The position numbers and the translations under genes are program-made. A DNA stretch of 64,000 bases from Promicromonospora sp. Populi (GTDB lineage: Bacteria > Actinomycetota > Actinomycetes > Actinomycetales > Cellulomonadaceae), in contig NZ_CP163528.1 of the NCBI RefSeq assembly GCF_041081105.1, positions 3,534,001-3,598,000 on the forward strand, in the 5' to 3' direction. The notes beneath the pieces were generated by a model. It saw only the letters and a program-made list of their open reading frames with translations, was not told where the DNA came from and made no database searches. Below, piece after piece: positions 46,201 to 54,722 of this stretch. Position 1 is the first letter of the stretch. Every line of letters starts with the position of its first letter.

Positions 46201-47615
46201 GGGGCCTCCCCGGCAGGCTGCTCGTCGGAGGGCTGGTCGCCCGATCCCTCCTCCACCACATCGTTCCCCGAGCCGCCCGGTTCCCCGACGTCGTCCGGAT
46301 CGACCTCGACGGCGCCCTCGGGCGTCACCTCGGTGGATGGCGTGGCGGACGGCGTCGCGCCCGCCTCCGAAGCGCCGTCGTCCGGCGTCGGGTCGGAAGA
46401 CCCGCTCGGAGAGGCATCGGGGGTCGCGCTCGGCTCGGCCGAGGGCTCCTCGGCGCCCGACGAGGCGTCATCGGCGGGGGCGTCATCGGCAGGGGCTTCA
46501 TCGGTTCCGGGCTCCGGCGTCGCCTCGGCCGCACCCGGGACCGTCACGGTCCAGCCCGGAAGGATGTAGTCGGGATCGGTGAGCCGCATTCCACCAGGCT
46601 GTTCCGTGTTGCGCGACGCCTCGTAGATCTCCGGGTACTGGATCCCTTCGCCGAGTTCCTCCTCGGCGATGTCCCACAGGGTGTCGCCGGACTCGATGAC
46701 AATCTCGACGGCACCCTCCGGGACGTCGTTCGACCCTTCGGCACCGGGATTGCGGACGTCGACGGTGCCGTCGTCGGCCGGCTCGTCGGCCGGGCTCTTC
46801 GACGGCGCGATCCCGATGGGATCGTCGGTCGAGGTGGGCGTCACCTCGACCGATCCGCCCGTGGCCCCGGCCGGCAGCCTCAGCACCCAGCCCGGCTCGA
46901 TCCAGTTCCCGGCGTCGAGCGCACCGCCGTCGGGCTGTGGTACGCCGTAGTTGAGGTCGGCGATCTGCTTGAACCGCGCGCCGTCGCCCAGGGTCTGCTC
47001 GGCGATCCGCCACAGGGAGTCGCCCGGCTGCACGGTGTAGGTGGCCGACGGCGCCTCGTCGGCTCCGGCGCGCCCGGTCGTCTCCGCAGCGGCGGAGACG
47101 CCAGCCGACACACCGGCACCCGGCGAGACCGGCGCGGACACCACGGTCCCGGTCTCGGCCAACTCGACGGGCGTGGTCGCAGCCATCGCGGGCGCGACCG
47201 AAGGCGCCGCGACCAGCATCGTGATCACCGCGCCGACGAGCACGGCCGCGGCACGCTGCTGCGCCCCGAGCCCCCGCACGTGCGGCGAATGGCGTCCGCG
47301 CAGCGCCGCGATCACCTCGATCACAACGGCGATCGCGAACGTGAGCCACGCGATCCAGCCGACGACCTTGACGAGCCCGAGCAGCACGGAACCAGTCACG
47401 TCCGGACTGGTCAGCGTCATGATGACCCGGTCCAGGCTGACAGGGCCGGTCCAGACCGGCCCGCCGAGCAGCCACAGACCGATCGGGATCCCGACGACGA
47501 GCGCGATCAGCAGCAGTGCCGCGCCCAGTCCTCTCACCACACGTGCGCCAGTGCCTCGTCGTGGCGCGCCGGACCCACCGGCCACCGAACGACCCTGGGC
47601 TGTCGAGGTGCTCAT
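43203..47615 (-). CDS. Membrane protein joining LysM domains to a SARP/BTAD regulator
   Basis: A 1470-residue protein closing the tad operon. Its N-terminus has three membrane helices (GLGAALLLIALVVGIPIGLW; GWIAWLTFAIAVVIEVIAAL; AAAVLVGAVITMLVAAPSVA). Two LysM peptidoglycan-binding modules follow: YTVQPGDSLWRIAEQTLGDG and IVIESGDTLWDIAEEELGEG. Next are ~350 residues of acidic Pro/Ser/Gly linker and another helix near 765 (AAGIGALLAAGLIALVAVKR). The cytoplasmic part ends in a winged helix (VRVLGSVELAGTTGVELPTT) and a bacterial transcriptional activator domain (SHEVARRALLAGDVAMARHA). It may couple wall sensing to gene control. Start ATG 47615 shares one base with the preceding stop. Confidence 0.88.
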   Translation of the reverse strand: MSTSTAQGRSVAGGSGAPRRGTGARVVRGLGAALLLIALVVGIPIGLWLLGGPVWTGPVSLDRVIMTLTSPDVTGSVLLGLVKVVGWIAWLTFAIAVVIEVIAALRGRHSPHVRGLGAQQRAAAVLVGAVITMLVAAPSVAPAMAATTPVELAETGTVVSAPVSPGAGVSAGVSAAAETTGRAGADEAPSATYTVQPGDSLWRIAEQTLGDGARFKQIADLNYGVPQPDGGALDAGNWIEPGWVLRLPAGATGGSVEVTPTSTDDPIGIAPSKSPADEPADDGTVDVRNPGAEGSNDVPEGAVEIVIESGDTLWDIAEEELGEGIQYPEIYEASRNTEQPGGMRLTDPDYILPGWTVTVPGAAEATPEPGTDEAPADDAPADDASSGAEEPSAEPSATPDASPSGSSDPTPDDGASEAGATPSATPSTEVTPEGAVEVDPDDVGEPGGSGNDVVEEGSGDQPSDEQPAGEAPSAAEPNRVGQNAPPKESDSEQDSANTSDPADAGTGTAGLSTQDPAPEETAEGILVPQAPPAPRDAPEPLYDEVTPEDLQNDPNLEPDEPASQGGGPDESIPGEGLIADELFGQSLMPQGEPEEPAAEETSSGSGTTSGSAPESEVAGTDATGTDVTGTAVGGVLTEEVLPDEIDGDDPVVGEGAPEVAIESSAAVGVEPDAAASAGPVAGPVAAAGASTAGVGIMGASVASVASASIAGAADVVGAASGGEESLLDSATDVVSDVVSDIGDELEESVGIRTAAGIGALLAAGLIALVAVKRLRARKGREPGETVVVPGPDTPAGALERDLRTVEDPFGRSQVDRALRSLAQWHRERDLPLPGVRIARLKSGEFVELYLDRPADLPEPWASTTDRFVWQLAAGDAEDASRVGSVAGPAESVGIEADGEAPYPALVTVGHDDEDTHLMLDLENLACLDIRGTDADAQATLAALAIELATSLWADDLQVTVVGALGELPGVVDTGRVRHVASLAGIIRELEARADDVDRTLAQVGATSVADARGRGLATDAWTPEILLVGERLGLAERAKLESLVERVPGVGIAAVTSSAEVGDWVLDLTGELTNGDTTRGILTPAYVAVRPQQLDAATYAQALALLAEPETAPGPTWSRSIDRTEPTLEEIPMDVVRAGAADSDVGGGHADGLAPTPGYVSGPSGGSTAPVAVPAGFAPWATAAVSVATPPLGTPVVSGVDVGSRVAPAEVTAPVVRVLGSVELAGTTGVELPTTHQRQATELIAFLAFHPGSRGSDISKALWPSREPNLATRRSAVSRARRWLGTDPSGHEHLPRYWSTDDGGQADLESAGYRLRGVRTDWHLFCDLVGPDLSQTPTPDLLAALDMVRGRPFEGVPLRKYAWAEQLMHTISSGVVDVSHEVARRALLAGDVAMARHASQVGRLADPVDERSWRNGIRAEIASGRRDAVGRLVDRLRDHLEQLSMEPEPDTEELLAQVDEQERRRERSGR

Positions 47616-48088
47616 CAGGATTCCTCCTGTCCTATCCCGCGGACCGCTCGCGCCTCGGCATCGGCCGAGACGTCGAGCGAGCTGATCCCGATCAGTGTCA
47701 GGAACGTGGTCTCGTACGTGACCTGGGTACCCACGCTGACGGTGGCGCCGTTGACCGCGGTCACGCCACCCTGCACGCCCAGCGCGTCGAGGGTGTCGGC
47801 GGCGGCCTGCGTCGCGCGCGCGGGATCCACCTCGGGAGGCAGTCCCAGCTGCGCGCGGTCGATCCGGATCTGCTGCGCGGCGGCTCGCGCCGCCTGATCG
47901 GCGGCGTACTCGGCCTCGTCCTCGGCCTGCAGCCGCCCGCCGCCGTCGACCACCAGGCCGATGGCGATGATCAGCGCGGGCACCATGCCCGCCGCGAGGA
48001 TGTTTATGTCGCCCCGTTCCCGCACCCTACGAACGCCCGACGGCGCCCGCCTCGTCCGCAGCCACATCCGCATGATCCCCCTGGTCAT
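47615..48088 (-). CDS. TadG-like pilus assembly protein
   Basis: A 157-residue membrane protein: basic N-terminus, then RERGDINILAAGMVPALIIA and the helix IGLVVDGGGRLQAEDEAEYA, the hallmark Tad/TadG start. A short extracytoplasmic domain follows. It ends with the TGA that overlaps the LysM-BTAD start. TadG-like minor pseudopilins are thought to help pilus assembly or anchoring; this one is far shorter than proteobacterial TadG. Confidence 0.82.
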   Translation of the reverse strand: MTRGIMRMWLRTRRAPSGVRRVRERGDINILAAGMVPALIIAIGLVVDGGGRLQAEDEAEYAADQAARAAAQQIRIDRAQLGLPPEVDPARATQAAADTLDALGVQGGVTAVNGATVSVGTQVTYETTFLTLIGISSLDVSADAEARAVRGIGQEES

Positions 48089-48531
48089 GACCGCCCCCGA
48101 TAGGCGTCGAGCACCGACGTCCCCGTAGCGCTGATGGTCCGTGAGCCGGGCGCGCCCGGCAGGCCGAGATCACTCAACGGCACCACGCACTCGACGCGCA
48201 CCGTGATGGTCCCGACGGTCCCGAGCGGCAGAGCGAACGCGTCAGTCGCCGGCATGACCGACGTCTGCGCACAGCGCACCCCGGAGTTCACCAGCGTCGA
48301 GGTCGCGGTCGACGTCGCCTGCGCCCCGGCCACGCTGGCCGTCCGGCTGATCGACGCCGCCCGCGCGGCCTCGTTCGCCGCCGACTGCACCACACCCTCG
48401 GCCAGCACGAGCCGCCCCGCCATCACCAGGAGCAGCCCGATCAGCAGCAGCATGGGAAAGATCACGACGGTGTTGATCGCGACGTTCCCGCGCTCGCGAT
48501 CGGGCCTCCCGTGCTCGCCGTCGGACCTCAT
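48085..48531 (-). CDS. TadE-like minor pseudopilin (second copy)
   Basis: A 148-residue protein with RERGNVAINTVVIFPMLLLI then GLLLVMAGRLVLAEGVVQSA and ANEAARAASISRT: the TadE pattern of a charged N-terminus, one helix, then an Ala-rich segment. A Cys pair (VRCAQ, VECVV) lies in the exported part. Overlaps both neighbours by 4 nt (ATGA). Confidence 0.85.
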   Translation of the reverse strand: MRSDGEHGRPDRERGNVAINTVVIFPMLLLIGLLLVMAGRLVLAEGVVQSAANEAARAASISRTASVAGAQATSTATSTLVNSGVRCAQTSVMPATDAFALPLGTVGTITVRVECVVPLSDLGLPGAPGSRTISATGTSVLDAYRGRS

Positions 48532-48908
48532 GGCCCCACCACTGCCGATGTGAACCGCTCGACGGGCCCCGTGGCCGACTGCTCGATCCGCAGCCCGCGG
48601 AACCCCGGGACGATCGACGGCGCCAGCCCGACGACGCGCGCGGTCGCCGTATCTTGCCCGCGGGTCACCGACACGTTGACCGATGCGAACGCGTCGCCCC
48701 CGCGCGCGAGCCGCTCCGCCGCCTCCGCGTACCCCGCCTCAAGGCTGCCGCCCTCGACCCGCGCCGCCTGGACCGCGCCGTTAGCGACGGACTGGGCAGT
48801 GTTCTGCGCGTGGAAGTAGAGCATGCCCTGCACCATCGCGAAGATGAGCATGAGGACTATCGGGTAGGTGATGACGGTCTGGAGAGAGGCGGCGCCGCGT
48901 TCGTCCAT
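48528..48908 (-). CDS. TadE-like minor pseudopilin (first copy)
   Basis: A 126-residue protein: MDERGAASLQTVITYPIVLM, then LIFAMVQGMLYFHAQNTAQS and an Ala-rich amphipathic segment. This is the standard TadE pseudopilin arrangement. It starts 3 nt after the prepilin stop and ends in an ATGA overlap with the next TadE-like gene. Confidence 0.87.
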   Translation of the reverse strand: MDERGAASLQTVITYPIVLMLIFAMVQGMLYFHAQNTAQSVANGAVQAARVEGGSLEAGYAEAAERLARGGDAFASVNVSVTRGQDTATARVVGLAPSIVPGFRGLRIEQSATGPVERFTSAVVGP

Positions 48909-48911
48909 GCG

Positions 48912-49205
48912 TCATCCCCCGAGCTGCGACATATATCGCTCGACGAGGCCCTGGATCGCGGCCCCGAGCGCGATGGCGATACCCAGGCCAATTACAGACA
49001 GCACAACGATCTCGATGGACTCCAGCCCCGCCTCGTCCGGCTCGCCCGCGCGGCCGGCGGCAAGCCGGCGACGTAGCTCGGCCGAGCGCTCGGCGAACCG
49101 GGTGTTCAGGGTGTCGACTCGGCCGCGAGCAGCGTCGAGGCGCAGTGCGGCACGGGCGGTGGCGCGCGCCGCCGCCGTCCGGCCTTGGCTCAGGTGCTGG
49201 TTCAT
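48912..49205 (-). CDS. Flp-type prepilin with a 60-residue leader
   Basis: A 97-residue protein likely to be the major pilin. A charged helical leader of 60 residues (RTAAARATARAALRLDAARG and on) ends EPDEAG. The processing site follows as G60/LESIE, with Glu at +5, and then the helix IVVLSVIGLGIAIALGAAIQ. The mature pilin would be only 37 residues. The prepilin peptidase cleavage motif is inferred from the Gly/Glu+5 rule. The leader is much longer than the usual 10-25 residues. No prepilin peptidase gene is in this operon. Confidence 0.75.
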   Translation of the reverse strand: MNQHLSQGRTAAARATARAALRLDAARGRVDTLNTRFAERSAELRRRLAAGRAGEPDEAGLESIEIVVLSVIGLGIAIALGAAIQGLVERYMSQLGG

Positions 49206-49290
49206 GGTGACTCCTGGGGTGCTGTCGACTTCAACAAATGGGTAGGACGCGGCTCGTGTGACATCCGCATGCCACAGGGGGCGGGCCGGA

Positions 49291-50211
49291 TCAAGGGGCG
49301 GTCTGAAACATAGTGACCCCGATTGGGAAGATAAGCATCAGAAAGTACACAAAAACTGTCAACGTCCCAGGCACCGTCATCCGCACGGTCGCGTCGTGCG
49401 CGATCTGCTGCTCGACGTCGAGCTGCGCGTCGCGCATTGCCGCCGCCTTGGACTGCAGCTGGTCGTGGATCGCCGAGCCCTGCGTACCCGCGAGCTCCAC
49501 GATGGCGGCAACCTCGCCGAGCGCGTCCACCCCCACCTCTTCGCCGAGCTCGCGCAGCGCCACCCACGGCGCCTGACCCTCCCAGCGACCCCGTTCGAGC
49601 GCCTCGGCGATCCGCCGGAACGGCCACGACCCGGCGACCTGCGCCGCGGCGAACGTGGCCTGCGTGGCGCCCGCACCGGAGATGCGCTCGATGGCGAGCA
49701 GCTCCAGGTACGTCGACACGGCGCGGGAGAACTCCTGCCGGGCGCGCCGGGCCTTCGTCCGCGCGTCGAGGTCGGGCAGGAACCAGGCGCCGAGGGCGAA
49801 GATGATCGATGCCCCCAGCGGCACCCCTACCGGCATGCCTAGGTTCAGCAGCCCCACGCACAGTCCCAGGAACGGCACCGCGACCAGGGCGATAACCGCG
49901 CCGAGCGCCTTCTCGCCGTAGTGGTCGGTCGCCGTCTTGCCGATGAGGTCGAGGTCCGCCCGGGTGGGGCCCCACCGGCCCAGCAACCTGACGGGCAGCC
50001 GGCGCTGCGCCCACGCGCCGAACACCTGCGTGTATCGCTGGGTAGAGGTGAGCTCGCCGCCGGCGGACACGGTGATGGGCTCCACCTTGTCGTCGCCGCT
50101 CAGCCGGTCCAGCGCGGACTGGAGCCGCGGCGTCGACGGAAGAAGCTCGCGCACGACGAGGAACAGGCCGAACCCGGCCACCGCTCCGAAACCCACCGCC
50201 CAGGGCCACAT
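49291..50211 (-). CDS. tadC: TadC-like inner-membrane platform protein (T2SS F domain)
   Basis: A 306-residue protein with an N-terminal helix (WAVGFGAVAGFGLFLVVREL), a mid-membrane pair (GAVIALVAVPFLGLCVGLLN; GVPLGASIIFALGAWFLPDL), a T2SSF cytoplasmic helix bundle (FSRAVSTYLELLAIERISGA) and a C-terminal helix (TVFVYFLMLIFPIGVTMF). It partners TadB to form the pilus assembly platform. ATG 50211 was taken because it starts 1 nt past the tadB stop; the frame extends upstream into tadB. Confidence 0.87.
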   Translation of the reverse strand: MWPWAVGFGAVAGFGLFLVVRELLPSTPRLQSALDRLSGDDKVEPITVSAGGELTSTQRYTQVFGAWAQRRLPVRLLGRWGPTRADLDLIGKTATDHYGEKALGAVIALVAVPFLGLCVGLLNLGMPVGVPLGASIIFALGAWFLPDLDARTKARRARQEFSRAVSTYLELLAIERISGAGATQATFAAAQVAGSWPFRRIAEALERGRWEGQAPWVALRELGEEVGVDALGEVAAIVELAGTQGSAIHDQLQSKAAAMRDAQLDVEQQIAHDATVRMTVPGTLTVFVYFLMLIFPIGVTMFQTAP

Positions 50212-50212
50212 G

Positions 50213-51091
50213 TCAGGCCCTCCGCTCGTCGGGCAGGAACCGCGGGATCGGCTGCCCCAGGCTGATCTTGCGCATCCACAGCAGGCAGACCACATACGCG
50301 CAGAACAGGATCACCGCGATGACCTGGCCCAGCGGCGAGTCATAGCCACTCAGGTAGCCGGACATCGCCGTGGCCCCCAGCACCAGGAGCGTCACGATCG
50401 TCACCCAGCGCACCGTCGCGCGGCCGGTGGAGCGCTCGGTCTCGATCTCGCGCCGGGCCTTGGCCTGCGCGGACAGGGACTCGGCGAGCTGCCGGAGCGC
50501 GGGCGCCACGGCTCCGGTGCGGTTGTCCGACTCGAGGATCATCGCCGAGGCGATCATGTCCGCCGAGTAGTCGTTCATCTCCTCGGCCCACCGGTAGAGC
50601 GCGGGCTTGATGGGCTGGCGCGCCTCCAGGCGCGCCACCAGCCGCGCGAGCGAGGGCCGCACGGAAGGCGCGGCGCTGTGCAGGGTCGCGGCGATCCCCT
50701 GCTCCAGCCCGACGGCGCCGCCGGACAGCACACCGATCAGCGACCGCACCCAGGCGGTCAGGTCGGTCAGCTTCTCCACCTCGTTGGACTGCGTGGTGGT
50801 GCGGAACAGCGACGGCAGGCCGACGATCAGCACCGGCACGATCAGCACGAGCGACCACCAGCCGGTCAGGATGCCGATGACAAGGCCCGCCGCCGCGCCG
50901 ACCCCCAGCACCTTGCGCTGCGGATACAGCGGCCCACCCTTGGTCAGGCCGAGCAGGCGGAGCAGCCCGTGGAAGGGCGGGGTGGTGCGCACCGGCTTCG
51001 GCGTCGGCTCGTACTTCTGCGCGCCGACGATGACGAACCACACCCCGAGGCCCAGACCGAGCCCGGTCAGCACCGCGATCAGCGTGATCAT
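50213..51091 (-). CDS. tadB: TadB-like inner-membrane platform protein (T2SS F domain)
   Basis: A 292-residue protein. Helices at the N-terminus (LIAVLTGLGLGLGVWFVIVG) and middle (GAAAGLVIGILTGWWSLVLI) precede the T2SSF region LTAWVRSLIGVLSGGAVGLE, then ASAMILESDNRTGAVAPALR. C-terminal helices follow (VTIVTLLVLGATAMSGYLSG; VIAVILFCAYVVCLLWMRKI). Starts in an ATGA overlap with tadA. Confidence 0.88.
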   Translation of the reverse strand: MITLIAVLTGLGLGLGVWFVIVGAQKYEPTPKPVRTTPPFHGLLRLLGLTKGGPLYPQRKVLGVGAAAGLVIGILTGWWSLVLIVPVLIVGLPSLFRTTTQSNEVEKLTDLTAWVRSLIGVLSGGAVGLEQGIAATLHSAAPSVRPSLARLVARLEARQPIKPALYRWAEEMNDYSADMIASAMILESDNRTGAVAPALRQLAESLSAQAKARREIETERSTGRATVRWVTIVTLLVLGATAMSGYLSGYDSPLGQVIAVILFCAYVVCLLWMRKISLGQPIPRFLPDERRA

Positions 51092-52746
51092 GGCGTCCCC
51101 CAGAGCCCGTCCCGGTAGTTCAGCAGGCTCGCGTCGAAGCCCTCAGCCTCCAGGTCGGCGAGGAACGACGGCGTGACGTTGGGCACCGCGCGCCCGTTCG
51201 GCCCGGGCTCAAAGACGTCGGTGATCGCCACCGGGTTGCCGGCCTCGCCGCGCGTCACCTCGATCACCTCGGAGAGGTACCGGCGGCGGAGGCCGTCGGC
51301 TCCGACGTCGACCCGGAGGAAGACGATGAGGTCGACCGACTGCGCCACCTGCCGGTACGCATAGGTCTCCGACAGCGTGGAGTCCTGCACTGCCATACCG
51401 ACCAGGCGTTCGACGACGTCGCGCGCGCCGTCGGCGTGCACCGTGGACAACGAGCCGTTGCCCATCTGCATCGCCTGGAACATGGACACGATCTCGGGGC
51501 CGCGCACCTCACCCACGATGACGCGGGAGATGTTGTGCCGCAGCGACTCGTAGACGTTGACGTTCGTATTGATCTCGCCCACGCGCCGTCCCGACGTGTT
51601 CATCTCACCGGAGCCCTCGCGCGTGCGCAGCGCCACCACCCGCTTGTGCTTCTCGGGTTCGAGGTGCAGGTAGAGCTCGTAGTCCGTCTCGATGGTGGCG
51701 ATGGACTCCCAGGGATCAAGGCCAGCGCACAAAGCCCGCAAAAGGGTCGTTTTACCGCTGCCCTGGCCCTGCCCGGAGACGACAATCGACTTGCGCGCTC
51801 GCACCGCCGCCGTCAGGAACTCGACCAGCACCGTGTCGATGGTGTCGTTCCGGCGCAGCAGCTCCAGGTCCACCGACTGCAGGCGCTGCAGGCGGATAGT
51901 GACGCGCGGCCACGGCACCACCCAGCCGACGGCGGCGAGGCGCACGCGACCCGGCAGGTCCAGGTTGAGGAACGGGTTAGCGCGTGTGAACGACCGCTCG
52001 TTCGCGGGGTCGCGCGCCGCGAGGAACTGGAGGAAGTCGATGAGCTCGGCGTCGGAGTCCGCGATGGGCTCCGCGTAGGTACGGCGGCCGTCGCCCATCA
52101 GCATGAGCACGGGCGCGGTCCCCGTGATCTCGATGTTCTCCACGTCGGGGGTGTCGATGAGCGGCTGCAGCCGGCCCAGCCGGAACAGAGCGTCGAACAG
52201 CGCGCGCGTCACCTCGACCTGGTACTCGGTGGTCCAGTTCCGCTGGCCGCCGGAGAGCAGGGCGTCGTTGTGGTCGCGCACCACCTGCTGGATCAGCTCC
52301 TGGCCGAGCGCCTCGCGCTGCTCCTCGTCCAGCTCGCGGGCCGCGAGCGCCGTCGTCAGCCGTGAGGACACCTCGCCGCGCAGGCTGTTGACCTGGCGCC
52401 AGAACTCGGAGTCGCGCAGGCGCGGGTTGCCCGGCTGGCCGTGGTACTCACGGCCCGCCCTGGCCACGGCGCCGACCCACGGCGAGGCGCCGCTCCCCGG
52501 TGGCTGGACCCTGCCGTCGGGGGTCCGCACTGGCGCGGCGGTGCGGGTCCCGGCGCTGGCATGGCGTGCCGTGCCGGTGCCCTGTTCCACGGGTACGGCC
52601 CAGGACTGCTGCGTCGGGGCGGCGCCGTCGGCAGTCCGGGGCTGTGCCCCGACGACGGGCGCGCGGCGCGGCGCGGCGGGCGCCTGGTCGTCCGCCTCGT
52701 GGAAGATCGGCAGCGAGGAGAGGTCGGGGAAGTCAGGCGTGCTCAT
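51088..52746 (-). CDS. tadA: TadA/CpaF-type pilus assembly ATPase
   Basis: Hexameric secretion ATPase powering pilus extension. The 552-residue protein has a disordered Pro/Ala N-terminus, then the CpaF domain with TEYQVEVTRALFDALFRLGR and Walker A VVSGQGQGSGKTTLLRALCA. It also has the Asp/Glu box IATIETDYELYLHLEPEK, the Walker B region ISRVIVGEVRGPEIVSMFQA and the His box NGSLSTVHADGARDVVERLV. ATG 52746 overlaps the stop of the CpaE-like gene; upstream codons to 52773 add only Arg-rich sequence. Confidence 0.92.
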   Translation of the reverse strand: MSTPDFPDLSSLPIFHEADDQAPAAPRRAPVVGAQPRTADGAAPTQQSWAVPVEQGTGTARHASAGTRTAAPVRTPDGRVQPPGSGASPWVGAVARAGREYHGQPGNPRLRDSEFWRQVNSLRGEVSSRLTTALAARELDEEQREALGQELIQQVVRDHNDALLSGGQRNWTTEYQVEVTRALFDALFRLGRLQPLIDTPDVENIEITGTAPVLMLMGDGRRTYAEPIADSDAELIDFLQFLAARDPANERSFTRANPFLNLDLPGRVRLAAVGWVVPWPRVTIRLQRLQSVDLELLRRNDTIDTVLVEFLTAAVRARKSIVVSGQGQGSGKTTLLRALCAGLDPWESIATIETDYELYLHLEPEKHKRVVALRTREGSGEMNTSGRRVGEINTNVNVYESLRHNISRVIVGEVRGPEIVSMFQAMQMGNGSLSTVHADGARDVVERLVGMAVQDSTLSETYAYRQVAQSVDLIVFLRVDVGADGLRRRYLSEVIEVTRGEAGNPVAITDVFEPGPNGRAVPNVTPSFLADLEAEGFDASLLNYRDGLWGTP

Positions 52747-53660
52747 GAGGCTCTCCCGGCGTCGCCGCGCCACGGTGCGACCGGCTGCGCGGATCGCGGG
52801 CCGGTACCCGCGTGGTCGGGCCCGCGGCGCGGGCCGGGTCCGGCCTGCGGGCCGGGCCCGCCGTCGCGCGGACCGGTGGAGAACCGGCTGCGCCGCTTCT
52901 CGATCCGGTCCTGGATCCGTGAGATGACGGGACCGGCCGAGCGCACGAGCGCGGACGTCGGGTAGCGGCGGCCCGCGGGCGAGCCCACGGACAGCACCTC
53001 GGCGTTCACCGGGTCCCAGGCCAGCGAGCCAACGGTGCCCAGGCCGAGGGTCCGCGAGATCTCGGCCGCGTCGTACGGCCGGCCGGGGCCGACGGTCAGG
53101 ACGGTGAGGTTGGTGAGCTCGCGCGCCGCGGCGTCGACCAGCGAGGTGCGGGACTTGACGAGCTCGCGGGTCACCGCGATGTCGGGCAGGCGCGAGCCGG
53201 TGGTGATCAGCACCTGGTCCGCGAGCCGGACGATGGGCTCGCGGTCTTCGCGCACGATGCCGCCGGTGCCGAGCCGGCCTAGGTCGACCAGGACGTCGAC
53301 GCCCCCGCGTTCCAGCGCGACCAGCTGGTTGGCGAGCGGTCCCCAGAGGTTCGCGACGGCGGGTGCGGTGTGCGGACTGACGATGCCGGGCAGCAGCTTG
53401 CGGTCCGGATCGTTTCGAACCAATGGAATGGTCTGCTCCCAGAAGGCGGCTTCGAGGTCACCATGGGAGTGGGCGATCGCGAGGGGCTGCAGGCCGCGGT
53501 CGTGCGGCAGCTGGCCGCGGAAATACCCGGCCAGGATCGAGGAACCGGCGAGGTCCGCCTCCACGAGGAGGACCGGCCGGGGCCACTGGAGCGCAAGCAC
53601 GAGCGCCGCCGTCGTGGTGCCGGGCGAGCCCTTCGCGTTGGCGAGAGCAATGAGAGCCAC
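52743..53660 (-). CDS. CpaE/TadZ-like ParA-family ATPase
   Basis: A 305-residue P-loop ATPase with a deviant Walker A (ANAKGSPGTTTAALVLAL). It also has a Walker A'-like strand PVLLVEADLAGSSILAGYF and VLVDLGRLG. In Tad systems such proteins place the secretion complex at its site in the cell. The first ~250 residues form the ATPase; the last ~50 are a Gly/Pro/Arg tail. Overlaps tadA by 4 nt and follows the SAF-domain gene by 3 nt. Confidence 0.85.
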   Translation of the reverse strand: MALIALANAKGSPGTTTAALVLALQWPRPVLLVEADLAGSSILAGYFRGQLPHDRGLQPLAIAHSHGDLEAAFWEQTIPLVRNDPDRKLLPGIVSPHTAPAVANLWGPLANQLVALERGGVDVLVDLGRLGTGGIVREDREPIVRLADQVLITTGSRLPDIAVTRELVKSRTSLVDAAARELTNLTVLTVGPGRPYDAAEISRTLGLGTVGSLAWDPVNAEVLSVGSPAGRRYPTSALVRSAGPVISRIQDRIEKRRSRFSTGPRDGGPGPQAGPGPRRGPDHAGTGPRSAQPVAPWRGDAGRAS

Positions 53661-53663
53661 GAG

Positions 53664-54455
53664 TCACCCCGCCCCGACGGCGTCGATCACGATGGCGACG
53701 CGGCCGGTCGCGGCGCGGGCCGCGAGCGGGGCAGCGTTGGCCGAGGTGACCTCCACGTCGACGACCATCCCGTCGCCGAGCGGCGACTCGGTGACACCGA
53801 TCACGACGGCGGAGATGGCGAACGGCGCCGTTGTAGGCGGCTCACCACCGGTGGCCGGCGTCTCGACGATCCGCACGGCGTCGCCGGCGACCAGGTCCCG
53901 GGTCCCGGGCATCTGGTTCGGCGCGAGCGCGATGCCCACCACTGAGTGCCCCGCAGCGGGCTCGATCTCCTCGACGGTGCTGTCCAGCGTGAGGAGCTGG
54001 CCCGCAACGAGGTCCACCGCGGCGATCCTGTTCGCCATCTCGTCGGCCTGGTCGGCCGGGATCGGCTCAAGCAGGGTCGGCTCGTTCGGGAGGCTCACGG
54101 GCCCGAGGTCGTTCGCGGTGATCGCGGTGCCCCGTGGGATGTCGCTGGTGACCGCGAGCACCTGATAGGTACGGCCGAGCGTGCTGACCAGGTAGACGCT
54201 CGCGAGCACGCTCAGCGCCACGAGCGCGAGGCCCAGCGCGACGAGCGCGGGTCGACGGCGGGCGCGCGTCGGTTTGAGCGGCCCCGGCGGTGCGGGTCGC
54301 TGGGGTTGTGTCGCGGACCGGGCCTGCTTGTCCTGGTTCGCGATCTGGGTGCCACTGCTCACCGTGCCGTCTCCTCCGAGCCCGTCGGCAGAGTCCGCCC
54401 CGGGTTTCCTCGGGGCGGGTCCCATCGAGGTCCCCATCCGTGCGTCCGTGTTCAC
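53664..54455 (-). CDS. CpaB/RcpC-like SAF-domain protein
   Basis: A 263-residue protein opening the tad operon. A disordered cytoplasmic N-terminus leads to one helix (ALVALGLALVALSVLASVYL), then a SAF domain: VTSDIPRGTAITANDLGPVS and AVDLVAGQLLTLDSTV. A second beta unit follows (DLVAGDAVRIVETPATG). In Gram-negative Tad systems RcpC/CpaB stabilises the outer pilus; in actinobacteria it probably acts in the envelope. The frame starts with GTG 54455, without a strong ribosome site. Confidence 0.82.
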   Translation of the reverse strand: MNTDARMGTSMGPAPRKPGADSADGLGGDGTVSSGTQIANQDKQARSATQPQRPAPPGPLKPTRARRRPALVALGLALVALSVLASVYLVSTLGRTYQVLAVTSDIPRGTAITANDLGPVSLPNEPTLLEPIPADQADEMANRIAAVDLVAGQLLTLDSTVEEIEPAAGHSVVGIALAPNQMPGTRDLVAGDAVRIVETPATGGEPPTTAPFAISAVVIGVTESPLGDGMVVDVEVTSANAAPLAARAATGRVAIVIDAVGAG

Positions 54456-54722
54456 CGTGCTCCCACCCGTGCGGTTCGAGGGCCTCCTGCGGTGTCACAC
54501 GAGTGTCACCGCAGGTAATCCTCTTCCACGCGGGCGGACCCGGCAGGTTGAACGCTAATCAGGGTTAAGGATGCTCGCTAGGCCAGGGAGACTGCAAAGT
54601 TGTGGAGATGGCTTGAATATTGAGTGACTCCCAGACGATCTGCCGCTTACGTACCGGAACCACACCTGTGGTGTTGACTTCGCAGGTCAGGACGTGAGAA
54701 GGGCGATTCCATCGCATGATCC

